A DNA stretch of 64,000 nt from Scilla litardierei (Eukaryota; Streptophyta; Magnoliopsida; Asparagales; Asparagaceae): positions 197,662,294-197,726,293 of the forward strand of contig CM061141.1 in assembly GCA_030789695.1 (NCBI GenBank), read 5' to 3'. How positions within the stretch are numbered: the stretch's first letter is position 1; each line of letters begins with the position of its first letter. The notes beneath the pieces were generated by a model that was not told the origin of the DNA, searched no databases, and saw nothing but the letters and a program-made list of their open reading frames with translations. Both the position numbers and the translations under genes were made by a program. Below are positions 47,215 to 59,737 of the stretch, in pieces.

Positions 47215-49320
47215 TATAAGTTGTCTTATTCTGGAAATAGTAAGATATGTGTTTCTTATCACTTAATAAATGTCTGTTCACCCATCAGTCTGAATATTAT
47301 TTAATTCTCCCCCATTTTGTGTTTTCTTTATTATTGGGATTTTTTATTGAACGTGGTGTGCGCTGAGGTAATTAATTATGGGAATTTTAGAAGAACGTTG
47401 TGCGCGCAGAGTAATTATTCGTACGACGGTTTTGCTCAACGTGCACAGCTGTGTGTATTTTGATCCGATGTGCGCGCTGTATTATATATGCAAACTGTAT
47501 ACCTTTTTAAATACCCCGCACAATCCGCACTAAAACGCAAATTTAAACAAATCAAAGAAATGTGAATATTTTTGCTATCTTATTCTGTAAACTGTCGGAT
47601 ATGTGTTGTCTTATCACGTAAATGTCTATATACCCATCAATCAACTGCTCCGCATTATATTTGCATCAATTTTGATTTTTTTATCTGGCATGTCAGTCTG
47701 AACATTAATTAATTCTCCACCCAATTATGTGTTTTCTTTATTATTGGGATTTTTTATTCAACGTTGTGCGCGCTGAAGATATTAATTATGGGAATTTAGT
47801 ATTGAACGTTGTGCGCGCATGGTAATTATTCATTACGACCGTTTTTCTCAACGCGCACAGCCGGTTGTATTTTGATCCGTTGTGCGCGCTGTATTATATG
47901 GCCAAAATGTATACAATTTTAAAAACCCCGCACGGTGAGCACTAAAACTCAAATTTTAACAAATCAAAGAAATGGGAATATTTTTCAGTCTTACTCTGTA
48001 AACTATCAGATATGTGTTGTCAAATCACTTAAATTTCCTTACACCCATCAATCAACTGCTGCCATTATATTTGCATCAATTTTGATTTTTTTTTCTTGCA
48101 TGTCAGTATGAACAGTAATTAATCTACAAAAATTTTGTGTTTCTTCTTTATTATTAGGATTTTTTATTGAACGTTGTGCGCGCTGAAGTTATTAAATATG
48201 TGGATTTTGTAATGAATGTTGTGCGCGCAGAGTAAGTATTCATTACGACCATTATACTGAACGCGGACAGCTGTGTATATTTTGTTCCGTTGTGCCCGCT
48301 GTATTATATATTCTAAATGTATACCTTTTTATATACCTCGCACTAAGGGACAAATTTAAATAAATCAAAGAAATGTATATCTTTTTGCTGTCTTATTCTG
48401 CAAACAGTCGGATATGTGTTGTCTTATCAATTAAATGTATTGAACGTTGTGCGCGCTGATGTAATAAATTATGGGAAATATGGGAATTAAATGTATTGAA
48501 CGTTGTGCGCGCAGAGGAATTATTCGTTACGACCTTTTTGCTCAACGCGCACAGCTGGGTGTATTTTGATCCGTTGTGCGCGCTGTATTATATTTTATAA
48601 ATGTATACCTTTTTATATACCCCGCACTAAGGATCAAATTTTAACAAATCAAAGAAATGTAGATATTTTTGATGTCTTATTCTGAATACGGTCTAATATG
48701 TGTTGTCTTATCACTTAAATGTCTTTACACCATCAATCAACTGTTGCGCATCACATTTGCTTCAATGGTAATTTTTTTAACTGGCATGTCAGTCTGAAGT
48801 GACTCTGAACATTAATTAATTCTCCCCCAATTTTGTTTTCTTCTTTATTATTGGGATTTTATATTGAACGGTGTGCGCGCTGAAGTTATTAATTATGGGG
48901 ATTTTGTATTGAACGTTGTGGGCGCAGAGTAATTATTCGTAACGTCCACTTTGCTCAACACGCACAGCTGGGTGTATTTTGATCCGTTGTGCGCGCTGTA
49001 TTATATATCCAAAATGTATTTTTTTAAACAAATCAAAGAAATGTAGCTATTTTTGATGTCCTATTATGTAAACAGTAGGATATGTGTTGTCTTATCACTT
49101 AAATGTCTTTACACCCATCATTCAACTGCTGCGCATCAAATTTGCTTAAATTTTGATTTTTTAAATAATGTCAGACTGAACATTATTTAATTCTCGCCCG
49201 ATTTTGTGTTTATTTTATATTTTGGGATTTTTTATTAACGTTTTGCGCGCAGAGCAATTATTCGTTACGACCGTTTTGCTCAACGCGCCCAGGTGGGGGT
49301 AATTTGATCAGTGCTCGCAA
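47215..49320. repeat. Tandem array of a 410-bp unit carrying hairpin arms
   Basis: The marker TTATTGGGAT ends at 47340 and 47750, and TTATTAGGAT at 48160, exactly 410 bp apart each time. Later copies (near 48440, 48856 and 49228) carry deletions. Each full unit has two direct copies of GAACGTTGTGCGCGC, then an inverted GCTCAACGCGCACAGC, then CCGTTGTGCGCGCTG, plus about 250 bp of AT-rich DNA. There is no coding capacity. Confidence 0.9.
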
Positions 49321-49382
49321 CCTTACCTTATGTTGCCCATATGACAGGATGATTAACTGTGGGTAATGGAGCATGTAATACA

Positions 49383-49592
49383 GTTTTGCTCAGCACGCAC
49401 AATGGTCATGGCATCTGACTGTTGTGTGCGATGGTCTATTGTGTTTAATTGCATACAGTTTGGCTCTGCGAGCAAAAGGGTCACATCTACGTCCAGTTGT
49501 GTGTTTTGAGTAATGGTTGATAACAAGATACTGTTTTGCTCATCGCACACAGCGGTCAAACATATCGATACGAACGTTGTGCATGCTAGTAA
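49383..49592. repeat. Three hairpins
   Basis: Palindromes at about 49383-49436, 49458-49512 and 49531-49592, more diverged than the others (CAGCACGCACAATGG; TCATCGCACACAGCGG). Confidence 0.75.
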
Positions 49593-49679
49593 CTGTGTGC
49601 ACACGTAAATAGTTTATCACAACATATAACATGAGACTATTGAGCGCCCTGGGGAATTTATAGTTCGGTGAACAGTGTT

Positions 49680-50862
49680 TGATCAGAATATCTATGTCAG
49701 ACATTGATTCAAGTAAGCATCAATGTATATATCACCTTATATCAATTTTGTATTGTCCTGTAATTGTATCAAATTAAATGACATAGTATTAAGGTCTGAA
49801 TTCTAACAAACTACAGCATTATGCATTATAATGTACATAATGCATAAATGTTATTTATAGTTCGGTAAACAATTTTGCTCAGTAATATCAACGTCGGACA
49901 TATATATCACCTATATCATTTTTGTATTAGGGTCTGAATTCCAAAATACTACAACATTTATGCATTATTCTGTACATTACACAACAAAGTTGAAACTACA
50001 GCTAAACATTTTGCAACTTCACAGTTTGGAACTGGTATGAAATTCAATCACGGGAATATCCTAATGGTACATTGAATCCCACTACGCAAAACTGTTCACA
50101 TTGACAGAGTCATGCTGAACAACTCAAGCAAGATGGCATTTATGATCAGCTCCAATAGCACGCACCATCATCACTAGCATCCAGATCGTCCATAACGGTA
50201 TAAGTAGCCACTCCTTTAACGAAGTTGGCTGATCTGGATTCTTCAGCGCATGCCACTGTATGCGTTGAAGAAGCATCAATTATGAACGATAAAAAGCATA
50301 TTTAAGTAAAAAATAGGGTATAAAGACATGCAACTTTACGTTTAGGGAATGATATAAAAATATATCACGGTTGCTTCTTCTCGGAAGAATCCGCTGCTGT
50401 AGTAGAACATATGAAGGAGCAAATAACATCTTCCAGTACACGTCAATTGCCGGTAGTATATTGTTCATCTTTGTGTGTTGAAGACGAAGCAGTGATGAAC
50501 AACGGGAAATATTTAGCATTGTGAAGAAAAAATAGTGTATGAAGTAGAAACAGATAGAATCAGTTAGAATACTATCATTAAGAAGTGGAGTGGTTGACAA
50601 GGTCTAGTGGGAAGAGAGGCTATTTATAGACGAATTGGACTGGCCCATTGATGAGGACGATAGACTACAGTAGAGTCACTGTGCGTGATATTGTATTGGA
50701 CATAAAGACGAGTGAATCTACAACATACTGTTTCAGCCAGATGATGTTCCCAAGAAGGTTTGGACTTTACGGTGCGCGTTGAGCAAACTTGAAGGCCAAT
50801 AACAAAATTGCTCAACGCGCACAACGGGGAAAATAATGGCTGTTGTGCAAGATGAGCAAATT
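49680..50862 (-). repeat. Module copy iv with double hairpin
   Basis: Double hairpin 50771-50862; TATA box on the minus strand at 50622-50629 (CGTCTATAAATAG); ATG at 50466-50468 with a frame starting MNNILPAIDVYWKMLFAPSY. The conserved flank blocks at about 49690-50030 occur in two partial copies. Best preserved promoter of the four modules. Confidence 0.7.
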
Positions 50863-50979
50863 ATTTATGTTTGTACAATATTACTAAAGGCACTTTTAAT
50901 TATTTAATTTGTTGTTCCGCTAAATTGTTTTACACTAAATTTTTTATTTTGTTTAATTTATGGGATCATGCTTCTACAT

Positions 50980-51190
50980 AATCTTTCCCAAAGCACTTTT
51001 TATTTCAAAGTTTAGGTTTCCAAGGCATTTCCCCCCTAAATTTAATCTTCACAATCTTTCCCAATGCACTTCTAATTTCAAAGTTTAGGTTCCCAAGGCA
51101 CGTCCCCCCAAATTTAATCTCCACAATCTTTCCAAAGACACTTCTAATTTCAAAGTTGTGGTTTCCAAGACACTTTTCCCACTAAAATTT
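50980..51190. repeat. Minisatellite, three units of about 72 bp
   Basis: Units start with AATCTTTCC at 50980, 51053 and 51125 and share TTTCAAAGTTTAGGTT. Confidence 0.9.
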
Positions 51191-51300
51191 AAGTTTTCCA
51201 ACATAAAATTTCCATAAAATCCAATCTCAGCCATTGATTTCCCAGGATCAAATCCTAGCCACTCTTTATCTTGTCCTAGTCAGCCCTAGAATTCAAAAAA

Positions 51301-51442
51301 CGAGTTTGGCTCCGCGCGCAAAAAAGGTCACAAATACGTGCAGTTGTGTGAACTGAGTAATTGTGGATAATCAGATACGGGTATGCTCACAGCCCGCACA
51401 TCGGTCAAACACATTATGTGACCGTTGTACGCGCTGAGTAAT
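51301..51442. repeat. Two hairpins
   Basis: Palindromes at about 51301-51365 and 51381-51442; a further half motif (CCGTTGTGCTCGCTGGGTAA) lies near 51500. Confidence 0.75.
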
Positions 51443-51846
51443 TGTGTGCAAACGTAAATGTTTTATCACAACGTATATAAGGACGGTCATAATTTATGCC
51501 CGTTGTGCTCGCTGGGTAAATCATATAACGGTAAAAAGTTTTTACATAGGTAATTTCAATTTCGGACATTGATTCAAGTAAGCATCGATGTATATATCAC
51601 ATATATCAATTTCGTAATGTCATGCAATTGTATCAAATTAAATGACAGTGTATTAAGGTCTGAATTCTATCATACTACAACATTTATACGTTACACTGTA
51701 CATACCACAACAAATTTGAAACTACATTTCGTACATAATGACATAAAACACCATATAATATCTAGCCACAAACACTCTTCTCCGTCGATGATCAAAAATA
51801 CAATATAAGACAAGAGAAAGGCTTGTGCGACAAAGGCCCGGCCAAC
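51443..51846. repeat. Partial module flank (copy v)
   Basis: It carries the conserved GTAAGCATCGATGTATATAT and AATGACAGTGTATTAAGG blocks of the module but no TATA or short frame. It may hold the 3' untranslated end of the gene at 51847-52503. Confidence 0.6.
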
Positions 51847-52503
51847 TCAAAAACCTGGAGGCGGAGGCGGAGGCGGAGGTGGTGATGGTGGGGCAAAAGT
51901 ACGGATGTCTCTAGGAGAGGGCACCAGAGTCTCCATCTTCTCTTGTATGTTTGACATTATGAGCATCATAGTGTCGAAGTCGCTACGCAGAAGTGAGATC
52001 GCCAGATTGTTGTTGGAGAGATGGGTTTCAATTTCTCCTAATCTACGAGTAAAGTTCACCGGCTGATGGGAGGATGATGAAGCAGCAGATGCGGGGCTTA
52101 CATTGCCTATGAGTATATCCTTAAGCTGACGTTGTTCATATGTAAGTACAGAGACAGACGTAGTAAGCTCCTCGAGTTTGCTACGGAGGTTGTGCAGAAC
52201 AGAGTCCTGACGGCGAGACATCCCATCCATAGAGAGGAGGCCGTTACTGTTGTCCTCCAGTGGGGCTTTTTCAGTCGGAGATGGAACTGATGAACCTGCA
52301 TGTAAAGGAGGAAACCCAGTAGGAGGCAACAACACATTGTGTTCACCTTGAGTTGGACCAAGCGAAAGCGAATCACGCAGAATGGGTCTATAGGCCGGGA
52401 ACGATGAGGGAAGGGGATCATCGTGTTCAGGTGAAGGTGAATCATCATCACTAACTCCCCAAGGGTCAGAAAAAGTCGACTCACGAGATCGTTTTGGCGG
52501 CAT
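51847..52503 (-). CDS. Proline-tailed coiled-coil protein, unknown family
   Basis: 218 codons from ATG 52501-52503 to TGA 51847-51849, uninterrupted. The start MPPKRSRESTFSDPW has a basic cluster usable as a nuclear signal. An acidic/Ser/Pro region follows (SDDDSPSPEHDDPLP), then two helical segments likely to form a coiled coil (VLHNLRSKLEELTTSVSVL; RRLGEIETHLSNNNLAISLL), and a C-terminal polyproline run (PPSPPPPPPPPPGF). I chose this ATG because a TATA box and CAAT motif lie about 115-135 bp upstream with a TC-rich leader between; the open frame continues farther upstream but across the TATA box. It sits between a module fragment and the 187-bp array. It could be a gene carried by a transposon. 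Function unknown. Confidence 0.6.
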   Translation of the reverse strand: MPPKRSRESTFSDPWGVSDDDSPSPEHDDPLPSSFPAYRPILRDSLSLGPTQGEHNVLLPPTGFPPLHAGSSVPSPTEKAPLEDNSNGLLSMDGMSRRQDSVLHNLRSKLEELTTSVSVLTYEQRQLKDILIGNVSPASAASSSSHQPVNFTRRLGEIETHLSNNNLAISLLRSDFDTMMLIMSNIQEKMETLVPSPRDIRTFAPPSPPPPPPPPPGF

Positions 52504-52617
52504 GAAGAAACCCGAGTATGAAATGCGAGAGTGTTGAGATGAAGAAGAAAACGGAACGACAGACCAAAGGAAAGATGAATGAAATTTTCCGTGAAACCCC
52601 TCGTCTACTGACTCCAC

Positions 52618-52634
52618 ATATATATAATGATTGG
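52618..52634 (-). promoter_or_regulatory. TATA box and CCAAT motif of the proline-tailed gene
   Basis: The minus strand reads ACCAATCATTATATATAT: CCAAT at 52630-52634 and TATATATA at 52618-52627. The leader to the ATG is about 115 bp and pyrimidine-rich. Confidence 0.6.
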
Positions 52635-52928
52635 TTATTTTAATCTCAGCCGCTGGATTACATATGGAAGTGGAACTGACTAAAACGATCTCATCAGACG
52701 GCTGGGGTAAAGCATCCGTTCGGAGGGGCAAAAAAAATCGTAATGAAGGGCTTACACGGAAACCGAGGTTCTACTTGACTCATTCTCCAGTTACCACACG
52801 TGAACATTGTTGAGAAGAAAGCAGAATCATTTACTGTCATCATTACGAACCTCCGAAATAAGATTGTACGAGATGGCGGTTGTACTTTCATCATTACGTG
52901 GCATACCGATTGCGTCTTGCAACCGATC

Positions 52929-52936
52929 TATAAATA
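52929..52936 (+). promoter_or_regulatory. TATA box pointing into the satellite array
   Basis: TATAAATA on the plus strand, 30-40 bp before the first 187-bp monomer and about 300 bp from the divergent minus-strand TATA box. Confidence 0.4.
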
Positions 52937-52965
52937 TCTATTGTTTAGTAGTCACTGCACGTTCA

Positions 52966-55900
52966 GGAGCGATGTGTATTCAAACGGAACGTGAATGCCC
53001 ATGAGGTGCACGTATATCGTTCCAGCCTAGAGCCGCCGTTTGGCACCCGATCTATTACCTCGGCCTCCACCTTTACGGCAGTAGTTCTCTCTATTGACAG
53101 GGATTCATGAGTAACAGGCGGGAACTGATATTATGGAGCCGGTGCAAAGGCAGGAGCGATGTGCATTCAAACGGAACGTGAATGCCCATGAGGTGCACGT
53201 ATATCGGTCCAGCCTAGAGCTGCCGTTTGGCACCCGATCTATTACCTCGGCCTCCACCTTTACGGCAGTAGTCCTCTCTATTAACAGGGATTCCTGAGTA
53301 ACAAGCGGGAACTGATATAATGGAGCCGGTGCAAAGGCAGGAGCGATGTGTATTCAAACGGAACGTGAATGCCCATGAGGTGCACGTATATCGGTCGAGC
53401 CTAGAGCCGTCATTTGGCACCCGATCTATTACCTCGGCCTCCACCTTTACGGCAGTAGTCCTCTCTATTGACAGGGATTCATGAGTAACAGGCGGGAACT
53501 GATATAATGGAGCCGGTGCAAAGGCAGGAGCGATGTGCAATCAAACGGAACGTGAATGCCCATGAGGTGCACGTATATCGGTCCAGCTTAGAGCCACCGT
53601 TTGGCACCCGATCTATTACCTCGGCCTCCACCTTTACGACAGTAGTCCTCTCTATTGACAGGGATTCATGAGTAACAGGCGGGAACTGATATTATGGAGC
53701 CGGTGCAAAGGTAGGAGCGATGTGCATTCAAACGGAACGTGAATGCCCATGAGGTGCACATATATCGGTCCAGCCTAGAGCCGCCGTTTGGCACCCGATC
53801 TATTACCTCGGCCTCCACCTTTACGGCAATAGTCCTCTCTATTGACTGGGATTCATGAGTAACAGGCGGGAACTGATATAATGGAGCCGGTACAAAGGCA
53901 GGAGCGATGTGCATTCAAACGGAACGTGAATGCCCATGAGGTGCACGTATATCGGTCAAGCCTAGAGCCGCCGTTTGGCACCCGATCTATTACCTCGGCC
54001 TCCACCTTTACGGCAGTAGTCCTCTCTATTGACAGGGATTCCTGAGTAACAGGCGGGAACTGATATAATGGAGCCGGTGCAAAGGCAGGAGCGATGTGCA
54101 TTCAAACGGAACGTGAATGCCCATGAGGTGCACGTATATCGGTCCAGCCTAGAGCCGCTGTTTGGCACCCGATCTATTACCTTGGTCTCCACCTTTACGG
54201 CAGTAGTCCTCTCTATTGACAGGGATTCCTGAGTAACAGGCGGGAACTGATATAATGGAGCCGGTGCAAAGGCAGGAGCGATGTGCATTCAAACGGAATG
54301 TGAATGCCCATGAGGTGTACGTATATCGTTCCAGCCTAGAGCCGCCGTTTGGCACCCGATCTATTACCTCGGCCTCCACCTTTACGGCAGTAGTCCTCTC
54401 TATTGACAGAGATTCCTGAGTAACAGGAGGGAACTGATATAATCGAGCCGGTGCAAAGGCAGGAGCGATGTGCATTCAAACGGAACGTGAATGCCCATGA
54501 GGTGCACGTATATCGGTCTAGCCTAGAGCCGTCGTTTGGCACCCGATCTATTACCTCGGCCTCCACCTTTACGGCAGTAGTCCTCTCTATTGACATGGAT
54601 TCCTGAGTAACAGGCGGGAACTGATATAATGGAGCCGGTGCAAAGGCAGGAGCGATGTGCATTCAAACGGAACGTGAATGCCCATGAGGTGCACGTATAT
54701 CGTTCCAGCCTAGAGCCACCGTTTGGCACCCGATCTATTACCTCGGCCTCCACCTTTACGGCAGTAGTCCTCTCTATTGACAGGGATTCCTGAGTAACAG
54801 GCGGGAACTGATATAATGGAGCCGGTGCAAAGGCAGGAGCGATGTGCATTGAAACGGAACGTGAATGCCCATGAGGTGCACGTATATCGGTCCAGCCTAG
54901 AGCCGCCGTTTGGCACCCGATCTATTACCTCGGCCTCCACCTTTACGGCAGTAGTCCTCTCTATTGACAGGGATTCCTGAGTAACAGGCGGGAACTGATA
55001 TAATGGAGCCGGTGCAAAGGCAGGAGCGATGTGCATTCAAACGGAACGTGAATGCCCATGAGGTGCACGTATATCGTTCCAGCTTAGAGTAACCGTTTGG
55101 CACCCGATCTATTACCTCAGCCTCCACCTTTACGGCAGTAGTCCTCTCTATTGACAGGGATTCCTGAGTAACAGGCGGGAACTGATATAATGGAGCCGGT
55201 GCAAAGGCAGGAGCGATGTGCATTCAAACGGAACGTGAATGCCCATGAGGTGCACGTATATCGTTCCAGCCTAGAGCCGCCGTTTGGCACCCGATCTATT
55301 ACCTCGGCCTCCACCTTTACGGCAGTAGTCCTCTCTATTGACAGGGATTCCTGAGTAACAGGCGGGAACTGATATAATTGAGCCGGTGCAAAGGCAGGAG
55401 TGATGTGCATTCAAACGGAACGTGAATGCCCATGAGGTGCACGTATATCGTTCTAGCCTAGAGCCGCCGTTTGGCACCCGATCTATTACCTCGGCCTCCA
55501 CCTTTACGGCAGTAGTCCTCTCTATTGACAGGGATTCCTGAGTAACAGGCGGGAACTGATATAATGGAGCCGGTGCAAAGGCAGGAGCGATGTGCATTCA
55601 AACAGAACGTGAATGCCCATGAGGTGCACGTATATCGTTCCAACCTAGAGCCGTCGTTTGGCACCCGATCTATTACCTCGGCCTCCATCTTTACGGCAGT
55701 AGTCCTCTCTATTGACAGGGATTCCTGAGTAACAGGCTGGAACTGATATAATGGAGCCGGTGCAAAGGCAGGAGCGATGTGCATTCAAACGGAACGTGAA
55801 TGCCCATGAGGTGCACGTATATCGGTCCAGCCTAGAGCCGCCGTTTGGCACCCGATCTATTACCTCGGCCTCCACCTTTACGGCAGTAGTCCTCTCTATT

Positions 55901-57855
55901 GACAGGGATTCCTGAGTAAAAGGCGGGAACTGATATAATGGAGCCGGTGCAAAGGCAGGAGCGATGTGCATTCAAACGGAACGTGAATACCCATGAGGTG
56001 CACGTATATCGGTCCAGCCTAGAGTCGCCGTTTGGCATCCGATCTATTACCTCGGCCTCCACCTTTACGGCAGTAGTCCTCTCTATTGACAGGGATTCCT
56101 GAGTAACAGGAGGGAACTGATATAATGGAGCCGGTGTAAAGGCAGGAGCGATGTGCATTCAAACAGAACGTGAATGCCCATGAGGTGCATGTATATCGGT
56201 CCAGCCTAGAGCCGCCGTTTGGAACCCGATCTATTACCTCGGCCTCCATCTTTACGGTAGTAGTCCTCTCTATTGACAGGGATTCCTGAGTAACAGGCGA
56301 GAACTGATATAATGGAGCCGGTGCAAAGGCAGGAGCGATGTGCATTCAAACGGAACGTGAATGCCCATGAGGTGCACGTATATCGTTCCAGCCTAGAGCC
56401 GCCGTTTGGCACCCGATCTATTACCTCGGCCTCCACCTTTACGGCAGTAGTCCTCTCTATTGACAGGGATTCCTGAGTAACTGGCGGGAACTGATATAAT
56501 GGAGCCGGTGCAAAGGCAGGAGCGATGTGCATTCAAACGGAACGTGAATGCCCATGAGGTGCACGTATATCAGTCCAGCCTAGAGCCGCCGTTTGGCACC
56601 CGATCTATTACCTCGGCCTCCACCTTTACGACAGTAGTCCTCTCTATTGACAGGGATTCCTGAGTAACAGGCGGGAACTGATATAATGGAGCCGGTGCAA
56701 AGGCAGGAGCGATGTGCATTCAAACAGAACGTGAATGACCATGAGGTGCACGTATATCGTTCCAGCTTAGAGCCACCGTTTGGCACCCGATCTATTACCT
56801 CGGCCTCCACCTTTACGGCAGTAGTCCTCTCTATTAACAGGGATTCCTGAGTAACAGGCGGGAACTGATATAATGGAGCCGGTGCAAAGGCAGGAGCGAT
56901 GTGCATTCAAACGGAACGTGAATACCCATGAGGTGCACGTATATCGTTCCAGCCTAGAGCCGCAGTTTGGCACCCGATCTATTACCTCGGCCTCCACCTT
57001 TACGGCAGTAGTCCTCTCTATTGACAGGGATTCCTGAGTAACAGGCAGGAACTGATATAATTGAGCCGGTGCAAAGGCAGGAGCGATGTGCATTCAAACG
57101 GAACATGAATGCCCATGAGGTGCACGTATATCGTTCCAGCCTAGAGCCGCCGTTTGGCACCCGATCTATTACCTCGGCCTCCACCTTTACGGCAGTAGTC
57201 CTCTCTATTGACAGGGATTCCTGAGTAACAGGCGGGAACTGATATAATGGAGCCGGTGCAAAGGCAGGAGCGATGTGCATTCAAATGGAACGTGAATGCC
57301 CATGAGGTGCACGTATATCGTTCCAGCCTAGAGCCGCCGTTTGGCACCCGATCTATTACCTCGGCCTCCACCTTTACGGCAGTAGTCCTCTCTATTGACA
57401 GGGATTCCTGAGTAACAGGCGGGAACTGATATAATGGAGCCGGTGTAAAGGCAGGAGCGATGTGCATTCAAACGGAACATGAATGCCCATGAGGTGCACG
57501 TATATCGGTCCAGCCTAGAGCCGCCGTTTGGCACCCGATCTATTACCTCGGCCTCCACCTTTACGGCAGTAGTCCTCTCTATTGACAGGGATTCCTGAGT
57601 AACAGGCGGGAACTGATATAATGGAGCCGGTGCAAAGGCAGGAGCGATGTGCATTCAAACAGAACGTGAATGCCCATGAGGTGCACGTATATCGTTCCAG
57701 CCTAGAGCCGCCGTTTGGCACCCGATCTATTACCTCGGCCTCCACCTTTACGGCAGTAGTCCTCTCTATTGACAGGGATTCCTGAGTAACAGGCGGGAAC
57801 TGATATAATGGAGCCGGTGCAAAGGCAGGAGCGATGTGTACTCAAACGGAACGTG
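52966..57855. repeat. 187-bp satellite array, 26 monomers
   Basis: The landmark GCGATGTG occurs first at 52969 and last at 57831, a distance of 4862 bp or exactly 26 x 187, so there is no net insertion or deletion. Monomers differ by scattered substitutions only. The first has GCGATGTGTATT where most have GCGATGTGCATT. Each monomer contains TATTACCTCGGCCTCCACC and GTGCACGTATATCG. On the minus strand two of three frames are open across each monomer, producing repeated 108-codon frames that shift because 187 is not a multiple of three; these are not genes. Confidence 0.98.
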
Positions 57856-59329
57856 ATCGTCAAGGTAATAGGTGCAGTCAAGAGAATGGGCTTTCTCCTC
57901 TCTTCCAAGAGAGTCTTCAACACACAACACACTTCTCCTTCAAGTTCTACTTCAAGGCATATGGGATTGTAAGTGTTGCTTTCATAATTTCATAACTTTT
58001 GTTATTTTGTTTTTGTGCTAGGTTTACGAGAGCGGTTTGCTTACTCCCAAGTTGTAGGAGTGAAGGACATCGATTGTATTCGATTTCACTTGTAGGGTTG
58101 CTACAAGTGGGTTTAAAGGCAACCTCAAGTTAGTGTTCTAACTTGAGTATCCGGAGGTATCCGGGTGGAAGGGACGTAGGATAACCGGGAACAAGGCGGG
58201 AAGTTACTTGGGTAATCCGAACACTTGAAACATAATTGTGTTTGCATTTGTTTATTATTTGGGTTTAATTTTAATTCCGCACTATATTTGTTGATCATAT
58301 ATCATATATATGTGTGAATTTTGTGATATGGTCTCCATGTATGCTATATCTATATGTGTTGTGATTTGAGACGTTAAGTTTCCTTCGTGTATCTCAATGT
58401 TGATATTGGACTTTCGTTCCTCTTATCACCTAAGTTTATAATGTGGTTTTATGATTTTTTGGATTATATATATATTTAGATTCTTATTAGGCACGATTGT
58501 TGTTATTTTACTGCCGCCTTTGGATAATGCCATAGGGGGATCGAAATAAACAAACAGAATCGTAATGAATGTTCTATGTATGGTCTAATAAATAGACATA
58601 CAAAAACTGGATGTAGGTTACTACACTGTTTTTTTATATACCGGAAGTTGCTCCATTGACTCTCCAAATTTGGATGGCCCTGTAGCAAACCGGCAAAATG
58701 ATTCCAGTTTTGCAGGGCGGTTGATGGAGGGAAAACACCATATTTGGCGTGTTGTTGCAGTGTGGTTTGGAGATGATATAACCGGCCAACTTCCGCTTAG
58801 ACTTGCATGGAGTCGTCGAATATAGCTTAATTCACGTAAACTAAATATGGGAAAAAATACCTAATTAAATGTCACATCATCTACCAACTAGATTCAATGG
58901 GGTTGGATAGTGGGGTGTCGAGACTCGAGAATATATTGTGGGGCCCGATAAACAATATGCGGACCTTCGTGTTCGAATGTTGTTAACTGGGCAATTTGCA
59001 GTAGGTTTCGCGTCGTTCCGCTGTGCTGCGTTGAAATATTCTATCTTTTTCCCTCTGTGGGCTCCACTTTAATGTGTTACTATTAATAAGAAGAAAAGCG
59101 ATGGTACGTAGAGATGGAAATTGCGGATGAGGTGAGAGGTTGGTGGGACCACAAACAAGAATTCGACCGGTCATCTACTCATCCAACTGCCGAATTTGCT
59201 GGTACTTTGTTTGAGAAAAGTTTTTCACGTAAGCGCCATATCAGCGAATATTTGTATCCATTCTGACAAGTAAAACATTTTAGTCGTTTAATATATCTCC
59301 TCACACAACTGTATGCAGTAATGCCATAT
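57856..59329. other. Unassigned; first 600 bp resemble the end of a copia LTR
   Basis: 57860-58470 has the texture of an R/U5 region (GGACGTAGG, GGTTGCTACAAGTGGG) but no terminus or primer site, so the assignment is weak. 58480-59330 shows nothing recognisable. Confidence 0.3.
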
Positions 59330-59481
59330 GTGCGCGATGAGGAAATTCGTATAATAAATCCAAATATTCGACCGCGCACAACTATCCCTCATTTACGCAT
59401 ATACTGCACGTGACTAAATTATGTTTGCTCACCGCGCACAACGGTTCAAATTTTGCCCCGTTTTGCGCGCTCAGTAATTAA
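59330..59481. repeat. Hairpins upstream of gene C
   Basis: An outward-facing pair at about 59332-59400 (TGTGCGCGATGAGG and CCGCGCACAAC) and a hairpin at 59421-59481 (GCTCACCGCGCACAACGG, spacer, CCCGTTTTGCGCGC). Confidence 0.85.
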
Positions 59482-59484
59482 TCC

Positions 59485-59516
59485 TCCGTTTGTTTATACT
59501 TGTAATAACAAACGGA
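59485..59516. repeat. Perfect 10-bp inverted repeat in the gene C promoter region
   Basis: TCCGTTTGTT (59485-59494) and AACAAACGGA (59507-59516), with a 12-bp loop. Confidence 0.9.
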
Positions 59517-59737
59517 AGAGCGAGAGAGTCAAGAAGCAAGATGGCCACCCATAATGCAGGACCCGGCAAAAAATTTGAGTTGCCGCCAAACTCGGAGTAT
59601 TAATGTAGCAGACCGCAAAAAAACGCCGCGAAGACCCCAGAAAACCCCGCCATGCGTCCGGTCAAGTGGAGGATATTTATCCCGCCAAATTTGGGGATAT
59701 ATCACCATTCGCCATGATTTGTGCCTTCACTGCAGAT

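Noticed and set aside
27680..51442. CRISPR-like array of repeats
   Set aside because: Units are diverged palindromes with irregular spacing, in a plant genome with introns and retrotransposons; no cas genes.
53214..57932. Over twenty near-identical minus-strand frames of about 108 codons
   Set aside because: They come from the 187-bp satellite: the period is not a multiple of three, so each frame spans two monomers in different frames. No start context, introns or domain.
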